Shown here piece after piece: positions 1 through 9,784 of a stretch of 64,000 bases of DNA. The translations under genes were made by a program, and so were the position numbers. Every line of letters begins with the position of its first letter. The stretch's first letter is position 1. The notes under the pieces were generated by a model, which was not told the DNA's origin, searched no databases, and saw only the letters and a list, made by a program, of their open reading frames with translations. The DNA is from CAZENU01 sp965222125 (GTDB taxonomy: Bacteria > Chloroflexota > Dehalococcoidia > Lucifugimonadales > CAZENU01): positions 20,850-84,849 of the forward strand of contig CBDCTC010000001.1 of NCBI GenBank assembly GCA_965222125.1, written 5' to 3'.

Positions 1-2
1 TG

Positions 3-1043
3 GTTACGATCGACAGTCCGTCGGGGGAAGAGGCCGCCGTCGCGGAGTACCTTGTTGCCCGGCTCGGCTCGCTCGGACTGCAGGTCATGCGGGACGACTA
101 CGGCAACGTGATTGCGAGCGAGGGACGCGACAATCCCTTCATGCTGTCCGCCCATATGGACACGGTGGAGCCCGGCCGCGGGATCAAGCCGATTGTCGCG
201 GACGACCGCATCTCCTCGGACGGCACCACAATACTGGGCGGGGACTGCAAGGCCGGCCTGACCGCGATCCTGGAGGCGCTGGACTCGATACATGAGGACG
301 GCGCGGGACACATCCCCATTGAGGTCGTGTGCACGCGTGAGGAGGAGACCGGGCTGGTCGGCGCCCGGAACCTCGACTTCCCCGCGATCCGGTCGAAGGA
401 GGCTATAGTCTTCGACGGCGAGGGCCCGGCGAACCAGATAACCTGGTCGAGCCCGACCTACATCGGATTCGACGTGCATATCACGGGCCGGGCCGCCCAC
501 GCGGGCATAGACCCCGAGAGAGGGCTGTCAGCCATCCGGGTGGCGGCCGATCTGATCTCCCGTCTGCCGCAGGGAAGGCTCGACTCGGACACGACCTTCA
601 ACATAGGGACGATCGAGGGCGGCAACGTGAGGAACTCCGTCCCGGAGAACGCGTCGCTGAGGGGCGAGTTTCGCAGCACGAACCTGGAGACCCTCGACGA
701 GGTGAGCGTGAGGCTCTCGGAAGCGCTCGACGAGGTCAGGAACGGGTTCCCCGAGGCCGACGTGCAGGCGCACATCGAGACCAGCTTCGAGACGTATACC
801 CTGGACGAGGACGACCCGGCGACCAGAAGGATCAAGGCGGCGTTGGTCGACCTCGGCATGGAGCCGACCGCGAAGGCGTCGGGCGGCGGCACCGACGGAA
901 ACGTCTTCCGCACCAAGGGCATCAGCGCCGTCGCGGTGGGGATGGCGGACTACAATTTCCACACCGTGCGCGAATACGTGAGCATCCCGGAGCTGATGGA
1001 CGCGGCCCACCTGTGCGAGAAGCTCGTCAGGGTGTCGGGCTAG
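3..1043 (+). CDS. M20-family metallopeptidase, 5' end cut by window edge
   Basis: Zinc-dependent amidohydrolase/peptidase of the M20 family (peptidase T/ArgE/DapE type). The frame is open to the first base of the window, and residues before the first ATG at 87 (SPSGEEAAVAEYLV) match the usual M20 N-terminus, so the gene starts upstream and 87 is not the real start. Visible metal-binding motifs in order: HMDTV, GGDCKAG, the catalytic EEETG, FDGEG, and a late histidine in YNFHTVREY. The lid/dimerisation domain is inserted after AHAGIDPERG. The stop lies 4 bases before the LarA-like gene, so the two are probably co-transcribed. The substrate cannot be told. Confidence 0.9.
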   Translation, partial: VTIDSPSGEEAAVAEYLVARLGSLGLQVMRDDYGNVIASEGRDNPFMLSAHMDTVEPGRGIKPIVADDRISSDGTTILGGDCKAGLTAILEALDSIHEDGAGHIPIEVVCTREEETGLVGARNLDFPAIRSKEAIVFDGEGPANQITWSSPTYIGFDVHITGRAAHAGIDPERGLSAIRVAADLISRLPQGRLDSDTTFNIGTIEGGNVRNSVPENASLRGEFRSTNLETLDEVSVRLSEALDEVRNGFPEADVQAHIETSFETYTLDEDDPATRRIKAALVDLGMEPTAKASGGGTDGNVFRTKGISAVAVGMADYNFHTVREYVSIPELMDAAHLCEKLVRVSG

Positions 1044-1047
1044 CCGG

Positions 1048-2313
1048 ATGCGGGTCGAACTCGCCTACGGCAAGACCGGGCTCACGGTAGACCTGCCGGA
1101 CGACCGGACGACGGTCATCGAGCCGACGTACCTTCCGTCGCTGGCCGATCCGAGGGGCGCGCTGATCGCCGCCCTGCGGAACCCGATCGACACGCCGCCT
1201 CTGCGCCGCCTGGTAAAACGAGACCAGTCGGTCGCCGTCTCGGTCTGCGACATCACCCGCCCGATGCCGTCCGCCACCGTGCTGCCGGTGGTGCTCGGCG
1301 AGCTCGCTCACGTGCCGAGGGACCAGGTGACCGTACTGGTCGCGACGGGGACGCACCGGGGCAACTCCAAAGAGGAGCTCGAGGCGATGCTGGGCCGCGA
1401 CGTCGTTCGCGACTACCGGGTCATAAACCACGACGCGTTCGACCGGGCCGGTCTGGCCGACGTGGGCCACACGTCGAACGGTATACCGGTCGCCCTGAAC
1501 CGAATCTGGACCGACAGCGACGTGAGGATCACGACCGGGTTTGTCGAGCCGCACTTCTTCGCGGGATTCAGCGGCGGGCCCAAGATGATCGCCCCAGGGC
1601 TCGCGGGCATCGACACCGTGATGGAGCTGCACAACGCGGAGATGGTCGGCCACCCGAGGGCCGTCTGGGGCGTAACCGAGGGGAACCCGGTGCACGACGC
1701 GATCCGCGAGTGCGCCCGGATGGCCAAGGCCGATTTCAGCGTGGACGTGACGATCAACCGCAACCACGGCATCACCACGGCGTACGCGGGCGAGCTGTTC
1801 GTCGTCCATCGCGCCGCGTGCCAGGCCGCGAAACGGACCGCGATGCGGCGGGTCGACAGGCGGTTCGACGTGGTGCTGACTACGAACAGCGGGTACCCGC
1901 TCGATCTGAACCTCTACCAGTCGGTCAAGGGGATGGCGGCCGGCGCCCAGGTGGTCAGGGACGGCGGCGCGATAATCTGCGCGGCAGAGTGCAGCGACGG
2001 CGTTCCGGAGCACGGGGAGTACAAGCGGCTGCTGACGATGCGCGAAAGCCCGCGGGAGCTGCTGGAGATGGTCAACGAGCCCGGATTCAGCCGCCACGAC
2101 CAGTGGCAGATACAGCTCCAGGCGCAGATACAGCTTCGGGCGCGCGTGCTGCTGAAGTCCGGCTACCTGACGGACGATCAGGTCCGGGCCGCGCACCTGG
2201 AGCCGGTCGACGACGTGGAGAAGGCGACCGCGGACTGCCTCGCGAGCTACGGCGCAGACGCGGAGGTCTGCGTGTTCCCCGAGGGGCCTCAGACTATCCC
2301 ATACGTCGAGTGA
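1048..2313 (+). CDS. LarA-like nickel-pincer-dependent racemase/epimerase
   Basis: 421 aa, the normal length of the LarA family (nickel-dependent lactate racemase and relatives acting on other 2-hydroxyacids). The N-terminal domain carries VATGTHRGNSKEE, matching the family ATGTHR motif. The catalytic block EPHFFAGFSGGPKM supplies the family histidine and the lysine that carries the cofactor. The family is known to need the nickel-pincer nucleotide made by LarB/C/E; none of those genes is in this window. The gene follows the M20 peptidase by 4 bases. The true substrate (lactate, malate, phenyllactate or another) is not decided by sequence. Confidence 0.88.
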   Translation: MRVELAYGKTGLTVDLPDDRTTVIEPTYLPSLADPRGALIAALRNPIDTPPLRRLVKRDQSVAVSVCDITRPMPSATVLPVVLGELAHVPRDQVTVLVATGTHRGNSKEELEAMLGRDVVRDYRVINHDAFDRAGLADVGHTSNGIPVALNRIWTDSDVRITTGFVEPHFFAGFSGGPKMIAPGLAGIDTVMELHNAEMVGHPRAVWGVTEGNPVHDAIRECARMAKADFSVDVTINRNHGITTAYAGELFVVHRAACQAAKRTAMRRVDRRFDVVLTTNSGYPLDLNLYQSVKGMAAGAQVVRDGGAIICAAECSDGVPEHGEYKRLLTMRESPRELLEMVNEPGFSRHDQWQIQLQAQIQLRARVLLKSGYLTDDQVRAAHLEPVDDVEKATADCLASYGADAEVCVFPEGPQTIPYVE

Positions 2314-2341
2314 CCGGCCGACGCCGAGTCGTGGGCCGAGG

Positions 2342-2964
2342 TTACTCTGGTACCGGACGATTCGAGAAGTCCAAAGGTTTCTCGAATCGCGGTGAAGCGA
2401 TTGGCTGTCCTGGCGCCGGGGGCTCTAGGAACGTGACGCTGTCGTAAAAGTCGTCGAGCGCAATGAAGACGCCCTCTTCCTCTGCCCATTCGCGCATCCG
2501 ACGATTGCAACTATGGCGCCACGATATCACCTCGACTCGCCATCCCCTGCTGCGCATGCGCTGCATGTCGGCGTGAAAACCGACGCCATCGGCAAAGCCG
2601 CTGCCGTCACCGGTGAGCAGCACGACAATACCGGGTTTCCCTTTGTAGTCGAACGCATCCCGCAACATCGCCGTCTGTAGCCACTGATCTACGCCCTGTT
2701 CCCGGCCTTGAAGCGCCCCACGCTCCAGCAAATGGACCGTGCCCCTTCGTTCTCTAGACGGTTCCACACGTGCCGCAACTCAGGAGGAATGGAGCCGACG
2801 GCGATGGCGTGCTCGATCTCCCGCCCGGCCCGCGCCAACTCCAGGAGCTGCCGGAATTGCAGCCGGACACGGTACCGGGCTGAATCACCTTCTCGCTCGG
2901 CGGCAACTTGCTGGGCGCTGATGAAGATGTTGGAATTGTCCCAATAGACGAAGACGTTATTCAT
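2342..2964 (-). pseudogene. NYN-domain (LabA/DUF88-type) putative RNase, frameshifted
   Basis: Two overlapping minus-strand frames make one NYN protein. The first (2964-2689) starts with VYWDNSNIF, which carries the first catalytic aspartate, and covers the N-terminal half. The second frame (open from about 2767 to 2342) continues with LERGALQGREQGVDQ, then VVLLTGDGSGF with the second acidic site, and ends normally. The switch falls near 2730-2745, in the stretch encoding EGARS/VHLLERG. NYN proteins are PIN-like nucleases. A one-base sequencing error would restore a gene of about 205 aa; a programmed shift is not indicated because no slippery heptamer is obvious. Confidence 0.7.
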
Positions 2965-3164
2965 GGTGTACTACTTCCACAATGTGTGCTGTTCCATTCG
3001 CGTTGTAAGCAGTCCCGCTGTCACGAAACTACCGATAGACATGCGTTTGGAACATTCCTAGCAAATATACACCGGAGATTCGACGGGACTGTCACAGGAC
3101 ATGCCTCTTGCGCGTAGTTGGGAACCCGATGCCGACGTCGACCGTCGCTCTCAGCGTGAGAGAT

Positions 3165-4202
3165 CTAGGGCCAGCGGAGCTGGGCGTTGTCGTAGACCTC
3201 CCGAAGGAACCGGTCGGTGAACCCCGTCCTGAAGTCGTAGGGGGCCGGCAGAGCTTCGAACTCGAGCAGATGGTCGTACAGCGCCTGCCACTGCTCATCG
3301 GTCATCCAGCCGACGCCGTTACGCACCGTCGCAGGGCCCACGGCGTCCTGCAGCTCTACTCCGAGCATGAAGCGCTGGTGCTCCCGGTCTTCCTCGGGCG
3401 CGAACTTCAGCACGATGTCGAGCGTCTCCTCGAGGTTGGCGCCGTCCAGCGCGAACGCGACGCCCTTGAGCGTGGCCTTGAGGAACTTTTCCACGACCTC
3501 GGGCCGCGCGTCGGCGGTCTTCTGCTGGGTGATGTAGGTCAGGCCCAGGCTTGGTACCCCGTGGTCCTCCGGGTTCCACATCGTGACTTCGAAGCCGCCA
3601 CCCGGAAGGTTGCGGATGATGTTCGGCTCGTTGGCCCTGAATACCGCGAGGACGTCCACCTTGCCCTCGGTCAGGACCCGCGGATCGAATCCCGCGTTGA
3701 CCTCGGTGATATTGGACCTGTCGACGCCGTTGGCCTTCAGCATCGCCAGATAGTCGGGAGGTACTGCGATCTTGTATCCGAAGGTCTTGCCCTCCCAGTC
3801 CTGGAGCGTGTCGATCCCGGAGTCCTTCAGGGCTATGTACGACTGCTGGCCGCGCTGACCGAAGAGTGCGAAGGCGACGATCGGGACGTCCGGCTCGGCC
3901 CGCCGCTTGAGCACGGACGCGGCGGCTGCGGTCGTGAAGTCGACGTCGCCGCTCAGCAGCAGCTGCAGGTGCCCGCCGCGCGGCGCGTGCCTGATCTCGA
4001 CGTCCAGTCCCTGCTCCGCGAAGTATCCCTTCTCCTGCGCCACGTAGGCGGCCACGAAGGGCAGGTTCGCCTGGGGCTTGAATCCTGCCATGAAGACGAC
4101 CTTGTCCGGCTCGTCTCGGCAGGCGGCCGCGGACAGCAGCGCCACGGCGCAGATCACGCCCGCGGCCAGCGCGGCGAGGCCGAAGCGTCCAACGGGTCTC
4201 AT
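3165..4202 (-). CDS. ABC transporter substrate-binding lipoprotein, NMT1/THI5-like
   Basis: 345 aa. A signal peptide ends in a lipobox-like LLSAAACRD, then FMAGFKPQANLPFVAAYVAQEKGYFAEQGLDVEI, typical of NMT1/THI5-like binding proteins (pyrimidine, riboflavin, nitrate/sulfonate or taurine-type uptake). The ATG at 4202 is preferred to the upstream ATG because it gives a clean signal peptide and overlaps the permease stop in an ATGA, so translation is probably coupled. It is last in the order ATPase-permease-binding protein. The ligand is unknown; the family resemblance would fit a thiamine-pyrimidine or riboflavin-like small molecule. Confidence 0.87.
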   Translation of the reverse strand: MRPVGRFGLAALAAGVICAVALLSAAACRDEPDKVVFMAGFKPQANLPFVAAYVAQEKGYFAEQGLDVEIRHAPRGGHLQLLLSGDVDFTTAAAASVLKRRAEPDVPIVAFALFGQRGQQSYIALKDSGIDTLQDWEGKTFGYKIAVPPDYLAMLKANGVDRSNITEVNAGFDPRVLTEGKVDVLAVFRANEPNIIRNLPGGGFEVTMWNPEDHGVPSLGLTYITQQKTADARPEVVEKFLKATLKGVAFALDGANLEETLDIVLKFAPEEDREHQRFMLGVELQDAVGPATVRNGVGWMTDEQWQALYDHLLEFEALPAPYDFRTGFTDRFLREVYDNAQLRWP

Positions 4203-5059
4203 GTCGCTACATATGACTCGTGCCAAAAGAGCACACGTCTTTCCAGTAGATTTGTGAGTACCATCAGGGTGATACCGATCAGGGCGAGCACCAGGATCGC
4301 CGAGAAGGTCGTCGGCATGTCCAGGTTGCTATGGGCGACGGCGATCACGTTCCCCAAGCCCCGGCTCCCCAGGAACAGCTCGCCCACGAAGGCGCCGATG
4401 ACGGACAGCGGCACCGCGGTGCGGAACGCCGCGAACAGGTAGGGCAACGAACCGGGCAGCCTCAGTTTGAGCAGGATGTCGGTCCTGGACGCCCTCACGG
4501 ACCGAAAGAAGTCGAGCGCGCCGGGGTTCACCGATCGGAGCCCGGTCAGCGCGTTGACCATGATGGGGAAGAAGGTTATCAGCACGACGATCAGCACCTT
4601 GGGCATCAGGCCGAATCCGAACCACACCACGAACATCAGGGCCCATACGATGAGCGGGATGACCCGGGCGAAGATCGCGATCGGCAGGATGGCTCGCTCC
4701 ATCAGGCGGGAGTGGGCCATCAGGGTCGCGATCGCGATGGCGACCGTCGCTCCCAGCGCGAAGCCGACGGCGGCTGTCTGAAGCGTGGTCGCCGCGTGCC
4801 CCAGGAAGAATCCGGGGTCTCCGAAGAGCCTCTCGATCACTTGCGTCGGAGCGGGAACTACGTATGAGGGGACGTCCGCGAGACGGGTCCAAGCCTCCCA
4901 CACGGCCGCCAGTACCGCCAGCGCGAGGGCGGGCGGCCAGAGGTAGACGGGCCACTCCCCAAGTCGGGAGACGGTCGGGGAGCGGGGCCCCCGGGCAGCG
5001 TCGAGCGGGCCCGGCTGCTCAGGCCGTCGCCAGAAGAGGTGTAGGGCCACGTGCAGCAC
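4199..5059 (-). CDS. ABC transporter permease (BPD_transp_1, SsuC/ThiX type)
   Basis: 286 aa inner-membrane subunit with about six hydrophobic segments and the conserved cytoplasmic EAA-loop region around FRSVRASRTDILLKLRLPGS, which docks onto the ATPase. The GAFVGELFLGSRGLG stretch is typical of the SsuC/TauC/ThiX permease group. Its start lies 41 bases inside the ATPase gene and its stop overlaps the binding-protein start, so all three form one tightly coupled operon. Confidence 0.9.
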   Translation of the reverse strand: MLHVALHLFWRRPEQPGPLDAARGPRSPTVSRLGEWPVYLWPPALALAVLAAVWEAWTRLADVPSYVVPAPTQVIERLFGDPGFFLGHAATTLQTAAVGFALGATVAIAIATLMAHSRLMERAILPIAIFARVIPLIVWALMFVVWFGFGLMPKVLIVVLITFFPIMVNALTGLRSVNPGALDFFRSVRASRTDILLKLRLPGSLPYLFAAFRTAVPLSVIGAFVGELFLGSRGLGNVIAVAHSNLDMPTTFSAILVLALIGITLMVLTNLLERRVLFWHESYVAT

Positions 5060-5846
5060 CCGCCGAGAGGGCGTCTCTGAGGTCGCCGACGTATCGCAAA
5101 AATCGGTTGGAGCGCTCCAGCATCGCGTCGCGTGGACGGGGCAGGTCTATCGTGATCCACTCGACGATGCGGCCCGGCGCCGGAGACATGACCGCCACCA
5201 CGTCCGAGGTCATCACCGCCTCGGGTATGCTGTGCGTTACGAGCACGGCGGTCTTGTTGGAGCCCTCCCATAGGCGGAGGATCTCGTAGCGCATCTCGGT
5301 CCGCGTCATCTCGTCCAAGGAGCCGAGCGGCTCGTCCAGGAGCAGGACGTCCGGGTCCATGACGATGGCCCGCGCGAGCGCGACGCGCTGACGCATGCCG
5401 CCCGAGAGCTGATGAGGGTAGTAGCCTCCGAAATCGGCCAGGCCGACGGCTTCGACGGTCCTGTCGACCAGCTCGGCCACGCGCTGACCGGCGGCCCGAT
5501 TGAGCTGCAGCGGCAGCGACACGTTCTGAGCGACGGTCCTCCAGGGAAGCAACGACGGGTCCTGGAAGACGTAGCCGAAGGTCTTGGACTTCTGGGCGGC
5601 CGCCGGACTCATCCGGTCCACCTGGACGCTGCCTTCTGTCGGGTCGATGAGCCCTCCGATGATCTTGAGGAGGGTGGTCTTGCCCGCCCCGCTCGGTCCG
5701 ATGATCGATACGAAAGAGCCGCGTTCAATCCGCAGGTCCAGGTCGGCCAGCGCCGTCAGCCGCTGGGAGCCCGCGGAATAGACGTGACCGAGCCCGGCGA
5801 CTACGATGTGGGGGTGCTGCGCGATGGCCAAAATGTATCCCCGCAA
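5019..5846 (-). CDS. ABC transporter ATP-binding protein (SsuB/TauB/ThiZ type)
   Basis: Complete nucleotide-binding subunit: Walker A GPSGAGKT, Q-loop FQDPSLLPW, signature LSGGMRQR, Walker B DVLLLDEPLGSLD, and switch histidine in VTHSIPEA. It energises import by the permease encoded next. No ATG start fits. The frame opens at a TTG (5846), with a second TTG at 5831, and no strong ribosome site is visible, so the start is uncertain by a few codons. First gene of the ABC operon. Confidence 0.9.
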   Translation of the reverse strand: MRGYILAIAQHPHIVVAGLGHVYSAGSQRLTALADLDLRIERGSFVSIIGPSGAGKTTLLKIIGGLIDPTEGSVQVDRMSPAAAQKSKTFGYVFQDPSLLPWRTVAQNVSLPLQLNRAAGQRVAELVDRTVEAVGLADFGGYYPHQLSGGMRQRVALARAIVMDPDVLLLDEPLGSLDEMTRTEMRYEILRLWEGSNKTAVLVTHSIPEAVMTSDVVAVMSPAPGRIVEWITIDLPRPRDAMLERSNRFLRYVGDLRDALSAGAARGPTPLLATA

Positions 5847-5987
5847 AAGCGGCTATATCATAGCACAGCAATTCCTGGTGCCATCCCGCGCGATGACCTC
5901 GGCGACGCGGTCGCAACGACCGCGGGGTGCTGAGAAGTGTAGAGCGAAGGGCAGGCGTAGCCGGGCGGCCCGCCAGGCCGTAGGAGA

Positions 5988-6383
5988 CTACTGAGTGTTC
6001 TCCCTCGCTTCCTTGGCTACCTGCGGAGGGACCGCGCGCACGGCGATGAATATGAGGGTCGGGACGATTATCAGGTCGTCTACGTAGCCTATGACCGGGA
6101 TGAAGTCTGGAACCAGGCCCAGCGGCCAGACGACGTATCCGACGGCGGCCCAGAGGAAGACTTTGGAGCGAGTTGGCGTGCGCGCGTCCTTTGAGATCGT
6201 CCAGTAGACGCGAAGCTCCCGAGTGACCCAGGCGACGAGGAGGGCGATCCGGCCGGCGACGCGGCTGCCAGGCTGCGAGAAGGTCGTCTGTCCCGGCTTG
6301 ACGGGTTGAAGGTGGGTGGTCAGATGGGCGAGGCGCGACCCCCGTCCTTTCCGCACCGTCGCGCGCTCCTTGGAAATCGCCAT
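5988..6383 (-). CDS. DUF1232 (YkvA-type) small membrane protein
   Basis: 131 aa. The core KVFLWAAVGYVVWPLGLVPDFIPVIGYVDDLI matches the DUF1232 signature (yL.SPiDLiPDfiPviGylDDl). Two hydrophobic stretches suggest membrane association. The N-terminal 45 residues are basic and low in complexity. The family function is unknown. It is not in an operon with the ABC genes: about 140 bases separate it from the ATPase start region. Confidence 0.8.
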   Translation of the reverse strand: MAISKERATVRKGRGSRLAHLTTHLQPVKPGQTTFSQPGSRVAGRIALLVAWVTRELRVYWTISKDARTPTRSKVFLWAAVGYVVWPLGLVPDFIPVIGYVDDLIIVPTLIFIAVRAVPPQVAKEARENTQ

Positions 6384-6637
6384 CTACTGCCCTCCAACAG
6401 CGTCTCATGGCCTGCCGGCTAGCGGTTGCCTGAGACAGCCATTACATTAGCGCCTCGCGGCGGAATCCCGGAAGGTGTTCTAAGGTGCTTTTCGGACAGT
6501 TACTAAACAAAGCCTAAACATTGGCCAATTGCCGGTCGCGCCGACGAGTGCGCCGCTCGCCAAGGGCCTGTTGAAGATGGCATGTGCCCGTGAGAGAATA
6601 GCGCCGCTTCGAAACCCTCATAGGGGAGTGTCCGGAT

Positions 6638-9600
6638 ATGACGAACACCTCGGAATTGGCCGGCCGGTTGTCCTCAGTCACGTGGAGATGTATCGGGCCG
6701 TACCGCGGCGGGAGGTCCATCGCGGTCGCGGGACACCCGACGGAGCGGGCGGTCTTCTATTTCGGGGCGTGCGTCGGAGGCGTGTGGAAGACGGACGACG
6801 GCGGCACGTACTGGGAGAACGTGTCGGACGGCTTCTTCAACACCGCGTCGGTGGGCGCTGTCGCGATAGCCGACTCCGACCCCAACGTTCTCTACGTCGG
6901 CACGGGCGAGGTCTGCATCCGCGGCAACCTGTCGCACGGAGACGGCGTGTACCGCTCGACCGACGGCGGCAAGACCTGGAGTCACCGCGGGCTCGCGGAC
7001 ACTCGCCACATCGGGCGCGTCCGGGTGCACCCGGACGACCCGGACCTGGTCTACGTGGCGGCTTTGGGCCACGCATTCGGTCCCAACGAGGAGCGCGGCG
7101 TCTTCAGGTCCAGGGACGGCGGCGGCTCCTGGGAGCGAGTGCTCTTCAAGAGCGAAAACGCAGGCGCCGTCGATCTGTCGATGGACCCAAAGAACCCCCG
7201 CGTGCTGTTTGCCAGTATCTGGCAGGCGCGGCGCGAGCCGTGGGCGTTCACCAGCGGCGGTCCCGACAGCGGACTGCACCGGTCGACCGACGGCGGCGAC
7301 ACCTGGACCGACATCACGGAGAACGAGGGCCTGCCGGGCGGCCTGAAGGGGCGCATAGGCGTGGCCGTCTCGCCCGCGAAGGACGGCCGCGTCTGGGCCG
7401 TCGTGGAGGCCGACGACGCCGGCCTGTACCGGTCCGACGACGGCGGCGACACCTGGGAGCGCATCAGCGACGACCGAAACGTGGTCCAGCGGCCGTGGTA
7501 CTACGGCCACGTCTTCGCGGACCCTCAGGATGCCGAGACCGTATGGGTGCTCAATCTGAGCGTCTGGAAGTCGGTCGACGGGGGCCGCAACTTCGAGCAG
7601 ATCGGCTTCCCCCACGGCGACCATCACGACCTGTGGATCGACCCGAACGACCCGACGCGCATGATAGAGGGCAACGACGGCGGCGCCTGCGTGTCCTTCA
7701 ACGCCGGGGGGTCGTGGACGACGATATACAACCAGCCGACCTCTCAGTTCTACCACCTCACGACGGACGACGAGTGGCCGTACCGCGTGTACGGCACCCA
7801 GCAGGACAACAGCGCGATCAGCGTTCCGAGCCGGCAGCCCGACAAGGTGGGCATCCCGTGGGTCGACTGCTACACGGTCGGCTTCTCCGAGAGCGGGCAC
7901 GTCGCCGTCAGGCCGGACGACCCGAACATAGTCTACTCCGGGGCAATCGGCAGCTCGCCCGGCGGCGGCGACTCGCTGATGCGCTACGACCACGGGCTGC
8001 GCCAGTCCCGGATCGTCTCCGTATGGCCCGAGCTGGTCAGCGGCCTCGGCCCCAAGGACCACCGGTACCGGTTCCAGTGGACCTATCCCATAGTGATATC
8101 GCCGCACGACCCGGACGTCCTCTACGTCGCGGCCAACGTGCTGTTCAAGTCGACCAACGACGGCGAGAGCTGGGAGGAGATCAGCCCGGACCTGACCCGC
8201 AACGATGAGACGAAGCTCGGACCTTCGGGCGGGCCGATCACCCTGGACACGACCTACGTCGAGCACTACGCGACCATCTTCGCCTTCACCGAGTCGCCCC
8301 ACGAGCAGGGCGTGTTCTGGGCCGGATCGGACGACGGCCTGGTGCACATATCGCGGGACGGCGGGGCGAGCTGGGACGACGTTACGCCGCCCGGCCTGCC
8401 CGAGTGGACGCGGATCGACGTGATCGAGGCGTCCCCCCACGATCCCGCGACCGCGTACCTGGCGGCGACACGGTACAAGCTGGACGACAACCGCCCGTTC
8501 CTCTACAGGACGAACGACTACGGGGCCAGCTGGACCGAGATCACGGACGGCTTGCCGGACGACGACTTCACCCGCGTGATTCGCGAGGACGTAGTGCGGC
8601 GCGGCCTGCTGTACGCGGGCACCGAGCTCGGGATCTACGTTTCCCTGGACGACGGCGCGTCGTGGACGTCGCTGCGGGCCAACATGCCAGTTGTCCCGGT
8701 GACCGACCTGGCCGTCAAGGAAGAGGAGCTTGTGGCCGCGACCAACGGCCGGTCGTTCTGGATCACCGGCGACCTGTCCCTGCTCCGAGAGCTGGCGGAC
8801 GACCCCGGCGCCGGCGGCGCCCGCCTGTTCGGCCCCTCGCCGACCGTTCGTACTAACACCGCGACGGGCGACCCGAAGCCCGGCAAGAACTTCCTCGCGG
8901 GATTGACGTACTACGAGACCAAGCTCCCCAGCGGCGAGCGCGAGCGCAGGATGCTGGACGCCGGGGCCAACCCCGCCGACGGCGTGGTGGTCCACTACTG
9001 GATCGACGGCGATACCGAAGAAGAGGTCACGCTCACCTTCCTGGACTCGGCCGGAGAGGCGATTCGCAGCTTCTCCAGCAGCACCGAGGAGGGGAGCAAG
9101 GAGCCGGTGGCGCCGAAGGCAGCCGGGATGAACCGGTTCGTATGGGACACACGGTATCCGGGAGCGACGTCCGTGGAGGGCGAGGGGGCGCCGAAAGAGC
9201 CGAGCGCCGGGCCGGTCGCGCCGCCGGGCCGATATCAGGTCGCGCTCTCCGTCGGCGGCAGCTCCCAGACCCAGGCATTCGATCTGCTGGCCGACCCTCG
9301 GACTCCGGCGACCCAGGAGGAGCTGCAGGCGCAGTTCGACCTGCTCATTCGCATTCGCGACAAGGTGTCCGCGACGCACGAGGCCGTGAATCGCTGCCGC
9401 CGCATCCTGAGCCAGGTGGACGAGTGGGTCTCGCGGGCCGCCGCGAAGCCCGGGGCCGAGGCCGTGCTGGAGCCGTCGGCCGACAAGGTCCGAGACAAGC
9501 TGGCCGCGGTCGAGGATGCGCTGTTCGATCCTTCGACGGCGGAGGGGCTGAATCGTCTGAGCAAGCCGGTCCGACTCGGCGTCAAGACGTCGGCAGTCGG

Positions 9601-9784
9601 GGACATCGCTTCGTTCGCCGACTACGGTCCTACGAAGCAGACCTACGAGGTCTTCGACATGGTGGCCGCCGGGGTCGACGAGCAGATCGAAGCCCTCGCG
9701 GCGATCGAGGACAGCGAAGTGGCGGAGTTCGCCGGTCTGGTCCAGGAGCTCGAGATACCGGCTATCCATGTCGAGACTCCCTGA
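6638..9784 (+). CDS. VPS10/BNR-repeat beta-propeller protein (sortilin-like glycosyl hydrolase annotation)
   Basis: 1048 aa. The first 700 residues carry about ten Asp-box motifs of the form S-x-DGG-x-TW (STDGGKTW, SRDGGGSW, STDGGDTW, SDDGGDTW, SVDGGRNF, STNDGESW, SRDGGASW, TNDYGASW, SLDDGASW and one degenerate), making one or two seven-bladed propellers. The C-terminal 300 residues hold a beta-sandwich-like part and a helical end rich in Glu/Ala. Such proteins are often annotated as glycosyl hydrolases, but catalytic residues are not established. Start chosen at an ATG after GGGGAGTGTCCGG. No signal peptide is visible, which is unusual for the family. The stop overlaps the MFS start (TGATG). 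Confidence 0.85.
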   Translation: MTNTSELAGRLSSVTWRCIGPYRGGRSIAVAGHPTERAVFYFGACVGGVWKTDDGGTYWENVSDGFFNTASVGAVAIADSDPNVLYVGTGEVCIRGNLSHGDGVYRSTDGGKTWSHRGLADTRHIGRVRVHPDDPDLVYVAALGHAFGPNEERGVFRSRDGGGSWERVLFKSENAGAVDLSMDPKNPRVLFASIWQARREPWAFTSGGPDSGLHRSTDGGDTWTDITENEGLPGGLKGRIGVAVSPAKDGRVWAVVEADDAGLYRSDDGGDTWERISDDRNVVQRPWYYGHVFADPQDAETVWVLNLSVWKSVDGGRNFEQIGFPHGDHHDLWIDPNDPTRMIEGNDGGACVSFNAGGSWTTIYNQPTSQFYHLTTDDEWPYRVYGTQQDNSAISVPSRQPDKVGIPWVDCYTVGFSESGHVAVRPDDPNIVYSGAIGSSPGGGDSLMRYDHGLRQSRIVSVWPELVSGLGPKDHRYRFQWTYPIVISPHDPDVLYVAANVLFKSTNDGESWEEISPDLTRNDETKLGPSGGPITLDTTYVEHYATIFAFTESPHEQGVFWAGSDDGLVHISRDGGASWDDVTPPGLPEWTRIDVIEASPHDPATAYLAATRYKLDDNRPFLYRTNDYGASWTEITDGLPDDDFTRVIREDVVRRGLLYAGTELGIYVSLDDGASWTSLRANMPVVPVTDLAVKEEELVAATNGRSFWITGDLSLLRELADDPGAGGARLFGPSPTVRTNTATGDPKPGKNFLAGLTYYETKLPSGERERRMLDAGANPADGVVVHYWIDGDTEEEVTLTFLDSAGEAIRSFSSSTEEGSKEPVAPKAAGMNRFVWDTRYPGATSVEGEGAPKEPSAGPVAPPGRYQVALSVGGSSQTQAFDLLADPRTPATQEELQAQFDLLIRIRDKVSATHEAVNRCRRILSQVDEWVSRAAAKPGAEAVLEPSADKVRDKLAAVEDALFDPSTAEGLNRLSKPVRLGVKTSAVGDIASFADYGPTKQTYEVFDMVAAGVDEQIEALAAIEDSEVAEFAGLVQELEIPAIHVETP

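Noticed and set aside
2989..3055. TGTTCCA / TGGAACA inverted pair upstream of the NYN gene as an operator
   Set aside because: Arms of only 7 bp about 60 bases apart; too likely by chance and not repeated elsewhere.
6674..9769. 1031-codon open frame on the minus strand opposite the BNR gene
   Set aside because: Shadow of the GC-rich plus-strand gene: Arg/Val/Pro/His-biased composition, no domain sense, and the plus strand carries ten Asp-boxes.
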